Source of the DNA: Salvator merianae
Taxonomy: Eukaryota > Chordata > Lepidosauria > Squamata > Teiidae
Length of the DNA stretch: 64,000 nt
Direction of reading: 5' to 3'
NCBI GenBank assembly: GCA_003586115.2
Contig: QVOM02000126.1
Span: forward strand, 6,914,096-6,978,095
Shown: positions 48,960 through 60,620 of the stretch, piece by piece
How the letters are laid out: each line of letters opens with the position of its first letter
Position numbering within the stretch: position 1 is the stretch's first letter
Notes under the pieces: generated by a model
Told to the model about the DNA's origin: nothing
What the model saw: the letters and a program-made list of their open reading frames with translations, nothing else
The model's database searches: none
Position numbers and translations under genes: made by a program

Positions 48960-49290
48960 AGGGAGGCCTTCCTAGTTTTACCACCACCTTCAGTAGTTGT
49001 GGGAGTAGGGAACCAGAAAAGGGCCTTCTCAGTAGTGGTCCTCAGACTGTGGAATAGTCTCCCCCGCCCCAAGGTGTGCCAGGCAGCTTCACTAGATACT
49101 TTCAGTAAATTGGTAAAAACTCACTTATTTACCCTGGCCTTTGTTTGAGGAACATCTTCCCCTCACCACATTCAGTTTTTATTTTTGCATGCTATTATTT
49201 AATATGTTCATTTTATATTTTGTTCTATTGGTAAAACCTGCCCTGAGACCTTCCGGTATAGGACAGAATAAAAATGCAAATAAATAAATA
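48960..49290 (+). repeat. L2/CR1-type LINE 3' end, sense
   Basis: Encodes a degenerate terminal ORF block (KRAFSVVVLRLWNSLPRPKV-like) then the tail ACCTGCCCTGAGACCTTCCG and GAATAAAAATGCAAATAAAT, the same tail as at 20825 in reverse. Confidence 0.7.
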
Positions 49291-50109
49291 CCATCAACAG
49301 AAACAAAAAGTACTATACACAACACAGCCCTTAAATATTTTAAGTCTTGCATATCATGCTATTTCCTAACAAATTGTTTTGAATAGTATACCAGTGACTG
49401 CATGAATGCTTCTTGAAGTCTGCCAACTTCAGAATAAATATAGCTTCTAAAAGCATGCTAGGACAGGAAAGCAGAGAAATACATGACTAGTGTCATCAAA
49501 GTACAAGACCAAACTAAGTATACTGAAAATATTTTCCTTTCCCCCCCCCTAACATCTAGGGCCAGCTCACATAGTGTAAACAGAATATAAATAAATAACA
49601 GATAACACCAAACTTCCATCATCTGTTTCTCTCCTAAACATCTGACTGTCAAAATTAAAATTTTGTCAAATACATACATTTAAAATGTATTAGCATGGTT
49701 CCAAATGAGTCTTCTGAAGGTAGAAAGGAAAGTTCACAAGCTGGCCTCAAACTGTCTGATTTTCCTCATCAGCACAGTGCCCTCCCCAATGCCACACAAT
49801 CTGCCACTGCAGAGGGCTCTTGATCCCAGGGCCAGCTTTTTGGGATGAAGGAGAAACCAAGAAAACCTTTTAGCTGAGCCAATGCCAGCAGCAGCATGTA
49901 GGCATGGGTGGGAGTAGATGTCAAATTAGAGAGAGGAGGTGGTGTAAAAGAGAAGGTGAACATAGAAAATAGAGGCAAGGATGGACAGAGTAGCCTATGA
50001 AGTATGAAGGAAAAAAAAGAAGAAATGTAAAACCATTAGGTGAAAAGACAATGAAAAGAACAGAACAGAAAAGGAAATAAGCACCTGTGCCTGCAGCTGC
50101 ACCCCCTGA

Positions 50110-50300
50110 ACTCCCCCCCCCACTTGAAAGATGAACTCCTCTCTTCCCATTTATTGCTGGTTAACTGCACGGACACCTCTATGCAGAGATACAGAAGTAG
50201 TCTGCCATTGCCCTATTCTAGGGAGAGGCTGGGGATCGAACCAGCAACCCTCTGCTTTGACTGCAGTTTGCTCTACCTCTGAGCTACAGCCACTTCCCAC
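50110..50300 (-). mobile_element. tRNA-derived SINE head, antisense
   Basis: On the minus strand, TAGCTCAGAGGTAGAGCA (box A) and GGTTCGATCCCC (box B) are spaced as in a tRNA. The flanking sequence does not close into a full tRNA, so a SINE head is preferred over a tRNA gene. Confidence 0.7.
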
Positions 50301-51284
50301 TAGGACTCCTCATTAGGTTTCCTGCTGAGCTACAAGGCCTGAAGGGGAAAAGCAGAGATGTCCGTGAAGGGAATTATAAAAATAAATAATAATTAAAATA
50401 ATAATTAAAAACAAATAACAGAAAGGCCAATGATAGCAGCTTTCACAAAAGGTAAAAGGATTTGCAAACAAGCATGAAACAGGGATTAAAAAACTAGCAG
50501 TTTGAGTTCAATAAAGTTTACATTATATGTGTAAGAAAGGCAAATATGGCCAGAGTAAAAATCCTGTGAAACACGTATAGAAATATGAAGAAAGATATCT
50601 TATCCATATAACAGCTTCTGGATCAGCAATTCTGGCTAGAATGAGAATATTCATTCATGATACCTTCGCAGTCAACATGGAAAAAGCTGAACTAAGGATA
50701 AGAGATAAAAACACCAATTATTGTCAGTTGCTCATGACAAAAACTGCTTCTGTTCACTGCCATTTAAAAACCAGTTCTGCGCCTCTATTACTGTTATTTT
50801 TTTAATTATGGGCATCAGTTTTTTTCCAGCACTTTTAGATAGGCTTTGGAAGCAGATATGTCAAGAATCTCTGCTAAGTATACTAGGCCCTCCCCATTTA
50901 TGACAATTAACTTCCAGCAAAACAATGAATTTATGAAAGCTGAAGCTGACCTTATGAAAAAGGGGATTTAAGGTGACCGGCCTGAGAATCGTAAGCATCC
51001 CATTCCCTAGGTGGAGTCTCAAGTGAGTTGGGCAATATGGAACAATGGTACTACCTACTTCCTAGCCAAGAACAGAACAGACTGAACAACAGATATATAT
51101 TAATTATTTTTAATCCTCAGGATCAACCATAATTTTCCATGTTTTGCCAACCACTTTGAGATTATATTTTAATGGGAAGTGGTATATAAATGTTTAAAAT
51201 AAAGAATAATCCAAAGAAAGACCACCCAGGTCCACAGGGAACAGCACAATCTAGATAGTGGCAACAGTAGCCTGCTTCTCAAAA

Positions 51285-51540
51285 GCAGGATAGCTGAGTG
51301 GTGGTGGTTGGGTGGGTGAATGCCTCTTTGAGGGAGGGGATATTCCACTGGCCCTTAAGGGGCAGTGGTGTAGCCTCTTTGCAAGAGAAACCCCCTGTAC
51401 CCCATCAGTATTACAGAATTATTTCTAAGTCATTAATATTGGGCAAAGTCTTGGAAAAGGTGAAAGTTCAACTTAATCAGAATCTATTTCAATCTGTCTT
51501 CAAGCCTGGGAACAGTATCTATTTAAAATATTTATATATT
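51285..51540 (+). repeat. L2/CR1-type LINE fragment, reverse-transcriptase start
   Basis: A plus-strand frame reads YYRIISKSLILGKVLEKV then NLFQSVFKPGN, matching the YRPISNLPFLGKVLEKVV and FQSGFRPGH blocks of this class. Confidence 0.7.
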
Positions 51541-52204
51541 GTTTCCCATTAAAATATCATCTCGAAGCGGTTTACAAAGTATGGAGAATAAAAACAACTA
51601 AGCGGAGGCAATCTAACAACTGGTACTGAAACTTCTGTTACCTTTCATCAGGAGAAAGACAAGGGAAGTGCAACTCTGCTGGTTCTCCTTGGTATTTAAA
51701 TGGCTTTGACAATGATACCATTCTGGAAAAGTCATGGGTTTGGGAGTCAGAAGCACTGCATTGCGTTGGTTCTACTTCTTTTTCTCCAAGGATGCTACCA
51801 AAGTACTTTTAAAGTGAACTGTTCACAATGAACCACTCCAGTTCAATGTGGTCAATACCGAACGAAACCAGGGTCAGTTCAAGGAATGGTTCATTTTTCG
51901 CAGTCCTTTAATGTTGCAGCAACTGAATAATACTGACACATCATCAGTGATTGGTTATTATGCTGCCAATTTCTATTGGTTCATGCACATTCCAACTCTA
52001 GATAATCACACCCAACCCTGCAGGGGATGTATGTGAGGCTTTAGGAGAAAAAGAATAATTTCTGTTGCCTGTGTCAATGTCCATTCCACTTGCACAAAGA
52101 CACGATTAGATAAAAGTCAGTTTCCAATTAATTCTGCTATGCTCTCAAACTTTACATCAGAGACTTGGTACCACTTAATAAATAAGTTCAAGATAGCTTT
52201 CCCG

Positions 52205-52400
52205 CTGGAGTGGCCAAATTAAGTGGCATAATGGCCTGGAAAGCAAAGGGTTGCAGATTCAGTCCCTAGCATTACCATGAGAGAAGGAAATGGCAAACAA
52301 TTTCTCTATCTACCAAGAAAGCTGCACAGAGATGTTCACATGGTCCCCAACATTGAGCTCAATTCAATGATATAGAACAGTAAGAACAAGCTGTTCCATG
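52205..52400 (+). mobile_element. Sauria-type SINE
   Basis: A tRNA-like head (AGTGGCATAATGGCCTGG, GGTTGCAGATTCAGTCC) is followed by the body GGAAATGGCAAACAATTTCT, CCAAGAAAGCTGCACAGAG and a BovB-like 3' end, the layout of squamate Sauria SINEs mobilised by BovB. Confidence 0.75.
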
Positions 52401-52769
52401 ATGATCATTTAAGGAATCTAGGTACTTTATCTCTTAGTCATGAAATGAATGCACTTTTTCATACAGTGATATGCCTTTATAGGAGAAGAACAATCCTAGG
52501 GAATAACGTGATAGCAAGTTTAGACAAGGTCAGGAAAGACAACCATTTATCAACAGTTAGTGGAAACCAGTGCCCCTGGGCTCACCAGGGAAACATTCAG
52601 TACCAGTGTCCTCTAGTTCATCAGCTTTGTAAGGAAAATTTGACAGTGCCTTGAGGCATTCAAATGAAGCCAACAAACTGGAACATGCCAGGAACTTCTG
52701 GCTGAGCCCCGTGCCACTGGTCACCACTGCTGAGAACAAATATCAGAATCGTTAAAAAGATCAGAATCT

Positions 52770-53165
52770 TCCCCCGTGAGAATGTATGGCTGTGCAAGCT
52801 GGGCACTGAGAAAGCAAGAGAAAGAAAATAGATGTCTTTGAATTAAGGGTCCAAGGATGGTTGCTAAGAATATCACATACTGCAAAAAGATAAATTAGTC
52901 CTGTAACTAAGAAAATCTGACTCTTTCAGGCAGTAAGAATCAAGCAGGAATTAACACACTTTAGTCATGGACTACAGAACACTGTGCTCAGCAAGGTTCA
53001 GAAAAGCAGAAGAAGGGGAAGACAATGGACAAGATAGATGGAGGGAATCAAAGAAATGACTGCAATGCCCTTAAAAGGGATGCAAGATATTACTAGGAAC
53101 AGGTCTAATGATAAGCATTTGTTCAGTCACTGGGGATTGAATCTAACTCAATGGAACCTAACAAA
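52770..53165 (+). repeat. BovB/RTE LINE 3' end, sense
   Basis: Frames give RMYGCASWALRKQEKENR and then a KKGKTMDKIDGGNQRN-type block and a TGGGGATTGAATCTAACTCA tail, matching the last part of BovB ORF2 and its 3' end. It carries stops. Confidence 0.7.
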
Positions 53166-53313
53166 TGACATATTTCTAGAATAATATTTATAGCTCTGAG
53201 CAGGCCCAACTTGAGGATGATGGATTCTATCACTAATTAATGCACTTGTGTAAAATTCAGCATTTCATAATAGTCCATCTACTGGATTTCTAAATTATTT
53301 ACTACGACCTTCT

Positions 53314-53762
53314 AGGGGTGTGCTGAACCCACCCTCATTTGAGCACAGAAGGGGGTTAGAGGCCAAGGATTTTTAGGTGCTCTCTCTAACAGCCTTGGCT
53401 CTCTTTGGCTTCACTTGCTTACATGCAAGGAAGCCACAAGTGGGCGTACTTACCCACTTGCTGCTCGCATTGTCGGTGCCATTACAGTGTATTTTTGGGC
53501 AGGCCCGTACCGTGCAATGATGCACATGTGCAAAAAGCCTCAGCACATGTTCCTACCATCGCACACTGCAGGGCTTGCCCACAAAGGGCCCTAAAATGGC
53601 AATGCAACACAAACATCAAGTGTGTAAGTTTCTTGCTTCCTCAGTTTCTCTGCAAGTAAGCAAGTGAAGTTGAATGAGCCAGGGCTCTTAGGGAGAGCAT
53701 CTAACATTCTTGGCCTCTAATCCCCTTTTAAGTTTGAACAAATGTAAGTTCAGCACATCCTT
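53314..53762. mobile_element. Large fold-back element (GGGGTGTGCTGAAC family)
   Basis: Ends AGGGGTGTGCTGAA and, inverted, AAGGATGTGCTGAA begin long imperfect arms sharing TTAGAGGCCAAGRAT, GATGCTCTCYCTAA-like and CTTCACTTGCTTAC segments, about 450 bp in all, with a CG-containing loop. Confidence 0.75.
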
Positions 53763-54911
53763 ATATACAACCTTGCAGACTATAGCCTGGAACAGGCTAT
53801 AGAAACTCTATTATGAAAACAGAGCACCAAGATTCTCCACACGCAATCCACTGCACTTCAGCCCTTCACAGTCATGCAAACACGTGGAAAAGCGAAGCAC
53901 TTCAGTAATCTACAAAATACTCAATTTTACTGTCAAGCACTTGTTAGTCACTGCTAGCTGTAATGAAAGAGATTTGGCAGCAAAGTGCTACTATAGTTTT
54001 GATATACTAGGATCCAGTAACGTTTCTTCTAAAATTCAAACACTGTGTATTTTAGGCTTCAAGAATATAAGCTTAAGTTTGTACCTTTATGCTGTATATT
54101 TAAAAGAGCAACTTTGTTAAATAACTGACTGTGACAAGAATGCCTAAGAAATTCTAAAGATAATGAAGAGATTAAAAGGGTGATTTTTGGTTTAACATCC
54201 ATTTCCTTGGAGGGTAGCGGTATTTTGGCTACTTGTCTTCATTCAATTATTTGCTGCTATTGCTTTGTCTGCTTTTTTTTTGTTTGTTTAGGACACTTTT
54301 TCTGCTCAACAGCAAGATGGCCGATACATTTTTTCTTACTGTTTGGGGAGGAACGCTATCTACTTTCGCCTTGGTGCGTGGGTGTTGGTGGAGGCTTCTC
54401 TTACATGAAAACAGCTATTTGTCTACAAGTTTTCTAGGTGCATTCTTTTTTAAAAAAAACACAGTTGGGAGATCCTGACTTCAACAAAAATGACAAGCAA
54501 AGGTAACATGTTATTCACTGACAAACTGTGAATCACTGTGATCTATGACACAATTAAAATATGTGTTGCAATACTTGAATAAAAGCCAAAACTACTTTAA
54601 AAAAACAACAAAAAACTGAACACACAGTGTTTTACAGTGATTTGCATAGTAAACGTCATGTTATTAGAGAAAGAATCTGCCACTTTAATTAATGCTGTTC
54701 AATTAAAAACTAGACTTTAACTTTCACAAAACTAAACGTTTTGGTAAAGCTTAAATGCTGACAGTGAATATATTACCTTTATACTATTAGATACTAGTAC
54801 AAACACAACATTTCAAATTATTCTTGTACAGAACAAAAGAGATACTTTTATAATAAAAGAGGCAGCTCTAATTTATGGAAGTTTCCTTTATTCACACCTA
54901 TTCTTCTACAA

Positions 54912-55185
54912 CAGGGGTGGACAAACTTTTTGGCTCAGGGGCCATGATGAATTTTAAAATTTGACAGATGGGCCAGTATCAGATGGATGGAGAGAGTTTG
55001 TATGAATTGATATAAATTACTTCTAAAAGCCATTACCTAAAAGTAGAAGAAAACTTACATTCAAATTACATTCAATTTCAGTGGGAACAATGTTGTTGGA
55101 CAATTTTTCCCCATTATTTGACGGGCCGGATTAAAAAGCCCAACAGGCTGCATATGGCCCGCGGGCCATAATTTGCCCATGCGTG
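54912..55185. mobile_element. hAT-type MITE (CAGGGGTGGACAAAC family)
   Basis: The ends CAGGGGTGGACAAAC and, inverted, CACGCATGGGCAAAT enclose GGCTCAGGGGCCATGATG and GGCCCGCGGGCCATAATTTG. The flanking 8-mers TTCTACAA and TTCTAGAG agree at 6 of 8 positions. Confidence 0.75.
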
Positions 55186-55320
55186 TTCTAGAGTGTCTTT
55201 TGGATAGAAGTATGGCTATTCCACTGGAAATCACAGAATATACCCAAAAGAGTAAGATGAAAGAAAGGAAAGATTGCAACTAGGAGAACACGGAAAAGAT
55301 GGGAGATGGGCTTCAACATT

Positions 55321-55510
55321 AAGAACATAAGAGGAGCCCTGCTGGATCAGGCCACAGCCCATCTATTCCAGCATCCTGTCTCACACAGTGGCTCACTGAC
55401 TGCTTCCGGGCATTCTCAATCAGAAAACAAAGACAAAACCTTCACCTGCTTTCAACTCCCCGCAAATGGCCTTTAGAGGCATCCTGCCTGTCTCTCCACC
55501 AATCTCCTCA
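55321..55510 (-). repeat. CR1/jockey-type LINE 3' end, antisense
   Basis: AAGAACATAAGAGGAGCCCTG-type start, GGATCAGGCCACAGCCCATC and CAAATGGCCTTTAGAGGCAT, as in the other copies. Confidence 0.8.
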
Positions 55511-56759
55511 GATTGATTGCTTTAAGGCATCAAATATGTTTAAGCAGAAATTTTTATACCAATGGAGCTCCAGCCTTCTCTCAAATCTCCTATTTCTGGG
55601 TTGATTCCACTGATTGTCCTAAAATGTTCTGGCACTCTGCAGATAAAGCTGCTTGTTAAGCTACTTTCTTCAGAAATAATTCATATGCATTTGATGCTGT
55701 CACATGTAAGGTTGATCAGAAAACCGCTAGCACCGAACTGGATTCCAAGACCCATACAATCAGCCCTGTCTCCACAGCTGCAGCATTCAGACAGAGCTTC
55801 CAGCTATTCTGGATCATTTCAAAAACAGGCAACTCCAGCTACTTCATGTCAATTTTACTTCAAAATAAAACACTTGGCAATTTTTGAAAGTAAACACCAA
55901 CAACTGGAAAGCAAATGGAATTTATCTCCACTTGCAAAGGTCATCCATTCATTTTCTACAGTTTAAAAAGTCCACAGCCATCATTTATAATGCTTCTCTT
56001 TCAACTGAAGAATAATTTGTAAGGACTACAGTAGTAGTAGTACTATGATGATGACTTCTACTGAATGTTTTGCTAGACACTTACTGTGAACATATATTAT
56101 CTGCAATAACTTTTATCCCTTTTCAGTCACTATGGAGCCAGCAAACACAACTCAAGCGCTTCTTAAGTCACTATAACCTAAACGGAAAGAATTATGATCA
56201 GTACATAACACAACAGAACAAAATAAGCTGTCCATAATGAATTATTGCACCTCTGCAATTCAACTGAATATTTTTTCAAAGGTGAAATACCGAAGTCTAG
56301 TGTAAAGCGTGCATACATGACCACCGCACATGCACAACTGTCTTTTTGGCTGCCACACATGCATGGTGGCCAAAGCAAGGATGGCAGCTCCGTCCAGAAG
56401 GTAATAGCACTATTCTGGGAAAACCCCACGAGATCGGGGTCTTTCCAAAATAAGCTATTGTGCGTTTTAGGAGGGATATAGCATAGCTATGGTAGGGTTG
56501 CCACAGATACATGTGGCAATCCCACCATAATGATATCGTAATGGCACTATTTCCCCCCTCACCTGGGCAAGGCCTTATACTCAATAAAGCTTTATTCTTT
56601 ATAAATAGGCATACATTTTTATTATGTAGAAGAGCAAGCACTTTAAATTTACATCTTTCTAGCATTTCTATACCTATCATACAGAAGTATAATACTGTTG
56701 GCACCCATGGTAGTATAAGTGATGTTTCAAAAGCAAAATTAAAACAATAAAATGAATTA

Positions 56760-57000
56760 TTTGGAAAAACACAATCAAAGGCTCAAGGAGCATGAACATC
56801 TCAACTGTAAGGAGTGGTTACAAAAGCTGAGGATTTTTAACTTAGACAAAAGCGCATTTTCTGCACAATGTAGTAAAAAAAAATGAATGCAATGTTTGCT
56901 GCACACATGATCTGGGGTGCCATGGCCACTGTGTAAAACAACTCAAAACCAAACCACTTGAGAGTGGGCTTGATGAAGTTGTGGGCTGGCAGGTTTGATA
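56760..57000 (+). repeat. Degenerate CR1-like fragment
   Basis: A GTTACAAAAGCTGAGGATTTTTAAC-like segment reads as WLQKLRIFNLDKSA, a weak match to the GLFSLEKRRLRGD-type block of LINE ORF2 C-termini. It is uncertain. Confidence 0.35.
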
Positions 57001-58913
57001 TACTCTGTTTATGTGGAAACAGCTCAGCTTTTTCTGCGGGCAAAATGTTCTTGTCTGCTATTTTTTTTCCACCCCCCTTCTGTAGTTTGTAGCTCATATC
57101 TGAAATGCATAGATACAGAATGGACCATTTGTGCAATAAATCTAATAAATATTTCCAGGATCTCTGCTGTGCAGACTCTTAGGGAAAACATCAATTTTAC
57201 TCTGGTGGATTTTACTTGGTTTATCAGCTGCGCTGATAAAAAGCTGTCAGTTCAGTTTTAGAAGACAAGGAAAAATTATTTAATGATCAGTTATCAGTCT
57301 TCTAATCAAATAACCCAAGTTTGATTTTCCAGAGCTGGATAATCATCTTTTTTTCTCCTATTCTCCATGCTTGATATGTGCATAGTGCTTGATGCAAAGA
57401 TAGATTCCAAATATCTGGTGTAAGTGCATTAACATCTTAAAAACAGATATCTCTGTAAAACTGTGCTAACTTTATGATGATTAACTGAAAAAAAATGTTG
57501 AGCTCACACCATATGAGTAAGCAAACCTTCTTCTATGTTACGTAAGGAATGCGCAAGGGACCTGCAACTGTCTTCTTTTAAACATTCTCTGGTAAGTCCA
57601 GTATGTATAAAAAAAGATTTTGCTGAGTTAATCTCATTTTAAGGTCACAGAAGGCATATTTAACCTCTTTTAACAATTTTTTCCTGTTGAGTTGGTAGTA
57701 TTGCACAGGATATTCTAATTCATCACAGTTCCTGAAGCTCATTAGTGATATGCTTCAATAGCATGAAAAAATGATAAATGCTTGGACGTGTCAAAAGCAT
57801 GTTCTAAAATTGACAATTCAAATGCTTTGGAAACAGCCAAAGTACCCATACTAAATGTCAAAATCAAACAATGTCTATCGTGATAATAAATGCCATTCAG
57901 AAGACTAGGGAAATTTAAATTCATTCTCTAATGGCTCAAGTGACATAAAAGTTTTAATTACCAGGGACATGATTAAAGTAATACTCATGATATCTTTTCA
58001 GATAATGTAACTCGTTTGCCCTTTGTACATAATAATATTCCTGGCTTCATGGAACACTTGACTACAGAAAAACAGGGAGTCATCTGAATGACAAGTAGTG
58101 GTGGCCAATAAGGGAGGTTACAGGCAGAAATCGCTCCCCTTTTCCTTGGTTCACTGGTTGTTTGACGCCCCAGTTGAAATAGACTGGTAACAAGCTGTCC
58201 CTAAGCACTACCTCAGTCCATTTGTTTCTTCTTCGTTTCTTTTTGATATGTTCAGATGACTAATCAATAACACTTGACTAATTGACCCAGAGCATAGCAA
58301 GCTTTGTCTCTAGTTTATGATTTAAACAGGAATTTTCATTTCTGTAATTGTTATTCACAAAGAACCCATTAGTGCCATAAGTGAAGCATCAACTGTTGGG
58401 TGTTTAAACTTTGCTGAAGATGCTCTTTTAAAAGCAAGCATTAAGCATTGTGAGTATACTGCAATGGAATGGGAAAATGCCCTGTTCCTGTTCAGAAAGA
58501 TTTTGGCCATTGAACTTGGATTTAGAGTCTGCCTATCCAGAACGCAAATGTTACTACAGTAAGGCCCACTGGGCATAACTCAGGGTATGATCAGTCATAC
58601 CCTCTGGGCAAATTTGAGGCTCTAAGGACAGACATTTTCTCCCTAGATTTTCCTTATCCCACCTTGAAGCCTAGGAATAGGAGCCTCTGCCTCATTCAAG
58701 GTTTGATAACACCCAGGGTGCCTCTTCCTTTAGGCAAATTGGGCAGGAAGCTACATAAGCACAGAGGAGAGAAATATAGCCAACCACTTCATGGGAATAA
58801 ATGCAGCTGGTGAGCAACCGATCAGTGCCATAGAAAGCCGAGCAGATGAGTGGCCAATCAGTGGCAAGCACTTATTGTCAAGGAAGGCATTGCCAGCCTT
58901 GAAAGCAAAGAAC

Positions 58914-59052
58914 ACTGAAGTGAGGAAAAATGAGATAGACTTATTCCCTTAACTGTTTGCTAGACTTTATTTTTTTGTGAGACTGTGAATGAGATGCTTT
59001 TTCTTAAAGAGGTGACCGAAAAAAACTGAGTCTCATTTTTCCTCACTTCAGT
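58914..59052. repeat. Inverted repeat with perfect 22-bp arms and 95-bp loop
   Basis: Arm 58914-58935 begins ACTGAAGTGAGGAAAAATGA and 59031-59052 is its exact reverse complement. No terminal motif of a known MITE was recognised outside the arms. Confidence 0.85.
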
Positions 59053-59664
59053 TTATTTACTACTGTACTGGAAAATGTCTTTGCGTTTTCTGATCACTGA
59101 CCATGGAAATGCATTGATAACCTCATCAAGAGCTACTTATCCTCAAACTTCGTCTCCACATATAGTCTAGTTGTTTCCAGAAGTTTGAGATTTTCCTATA
59201 AAAACATTCCAATTTAGTTGAGGAGACAGGTACCATTAGCTGCTTAGGGATATACTGCCCACTTAAATTCTAATATTACTGATAAGGAAATCTGGCTATT
59301 TATCCATTGTTCTTTTGCATTTTGAATGCAGCAAGTCTCTCTAAAAAGAATTCATATTCCAAAGGACAGATACAGCTTTCCCCCTTCTGTGTTGCTGAGA
59401 TGACCTGCACACCTCAGAGATGGAGAATGGTGTCCACCACCTTGGACTCTTCAAAGGAAAATTAGGATATATGCCATAAATAAATAAAACGTGTGTGCCT
59501 ATGAGTACTTGCATCTAGATTCATGTACATGAGAAGCAGCATGGGTAAAGATGGAGCCCAGGTCTAAACACTCCTCTCCCACCTAATCCTGAGGCAGCAC
59601 AAATGAATACCATGGTCACTGGTAATGAAAGCCAATAAGTGGTCTCGGAGAATCAACACATTTG

Positions 59665-60130
59665 AACATAAGAACATAAGATTAGCCCTGCTGGATTGGG
59701 CCACAGCTCACCTAGTCCAACATCCAGTGACCCATCAGTTGCTTCTGGACATTCTCAAACAGAAGATGAAGGCAACCCTTCACCTGCTCTCAACTCCCTG
59801 CAAATGGCTTTCAGTGGCATCCTGCCTCTTTCTCCAACCTAGAAGTGGTCCCTGGGCAACCATTCTAGTAGCCACTGGTACACCTATCCACTGTGAATTT
59901 GTGTAACTCTTTCTTAAAGCTATCCAGGCTGATTGCTGTCACCACCTCTTCTTCCATAGACTGATGACCCTCTGGGTGAAAAAATACTTCCCCTTGTCAG
60001 TCCTAACTCTCCTGTCTGTCATCTTCATATAGTGCTCCCTGGTTCTAGTGTTGTGCAATAGAGAAAAAAAATTCTTTATCCACCTTTTCTACACCATGCA
60101 TGATTTTATATATTCCAATTTGTGTTCCCC
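59665..60130 (-). repeat. CR1/jockey-type LINE 3' end, longest copy
   Basis: On the minus strand the order is a MHGVEKVDKE-like block (60115-60060), a KYFFTQR-like block (about 59990), an AISLDSFKKELHKF block (about 59930) and then the 3' tail ending at AAGAACATAAGATTAGCCC. Together these define the 3' end of this LINE and explain the shorter copies. Confidence 0.8.
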
Positions 60131-60552
60131 ATCATTTACCAGCACAAAAATAAAGCACAGGCTACATTTGTTCCATTATGGGCTTATAGGAGCACAGCAT
60201 TCCTGTGCTCTTCCACTATTCTTGACACAAGTCTTTTTGGAGATTGATGGTTTCCTTATCTGAGAACAGGTCTCATTCATAAAACCAAACCTGACTCCTT
60301 TTCCATTTTTTAAAGAAAATGTACTGTATTACTTCCAGAGGAATGATGTATCTCAATGGCTGTACAGAGCAGATGCAGAATTAGTCACTCAACTGATGCA
60401 ATTTGCTCTAGGAAAGCAGATAATTGAATCCACTGACTGTTTGTACCGATGCCTGTCAACCAAGAGTAACACATTAATGAAGCTGATTCCAGTCAACACA
60501 AGCTTAATCTGTAATCAATGTTAGTTTCAGGCGTGTTTTTTGTGGACACATC

Positions 60553-60620
60553 AGAATATAACACTGTTGGATCAGGCCACAATCCATTTAGTCCAGCATC
60601 CTATCTCACAGAGGGTAAGG
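60553..60620 (-). repeat. CR1/jockey-type LINE 3' end, short fragment
   Basis: GTTGGATCAGGCCACAATCC and TTTAGTCCAGCATCC match the family over about 65 bp. Confidence 0.6.

Noticed and set aside
50206..50300. A functional tRNA gene on the minus strand
   Set aside because: Both promoter boxes are present, but the stems do not close into a cloverleaf and flanking sequence continues like a SINE body.
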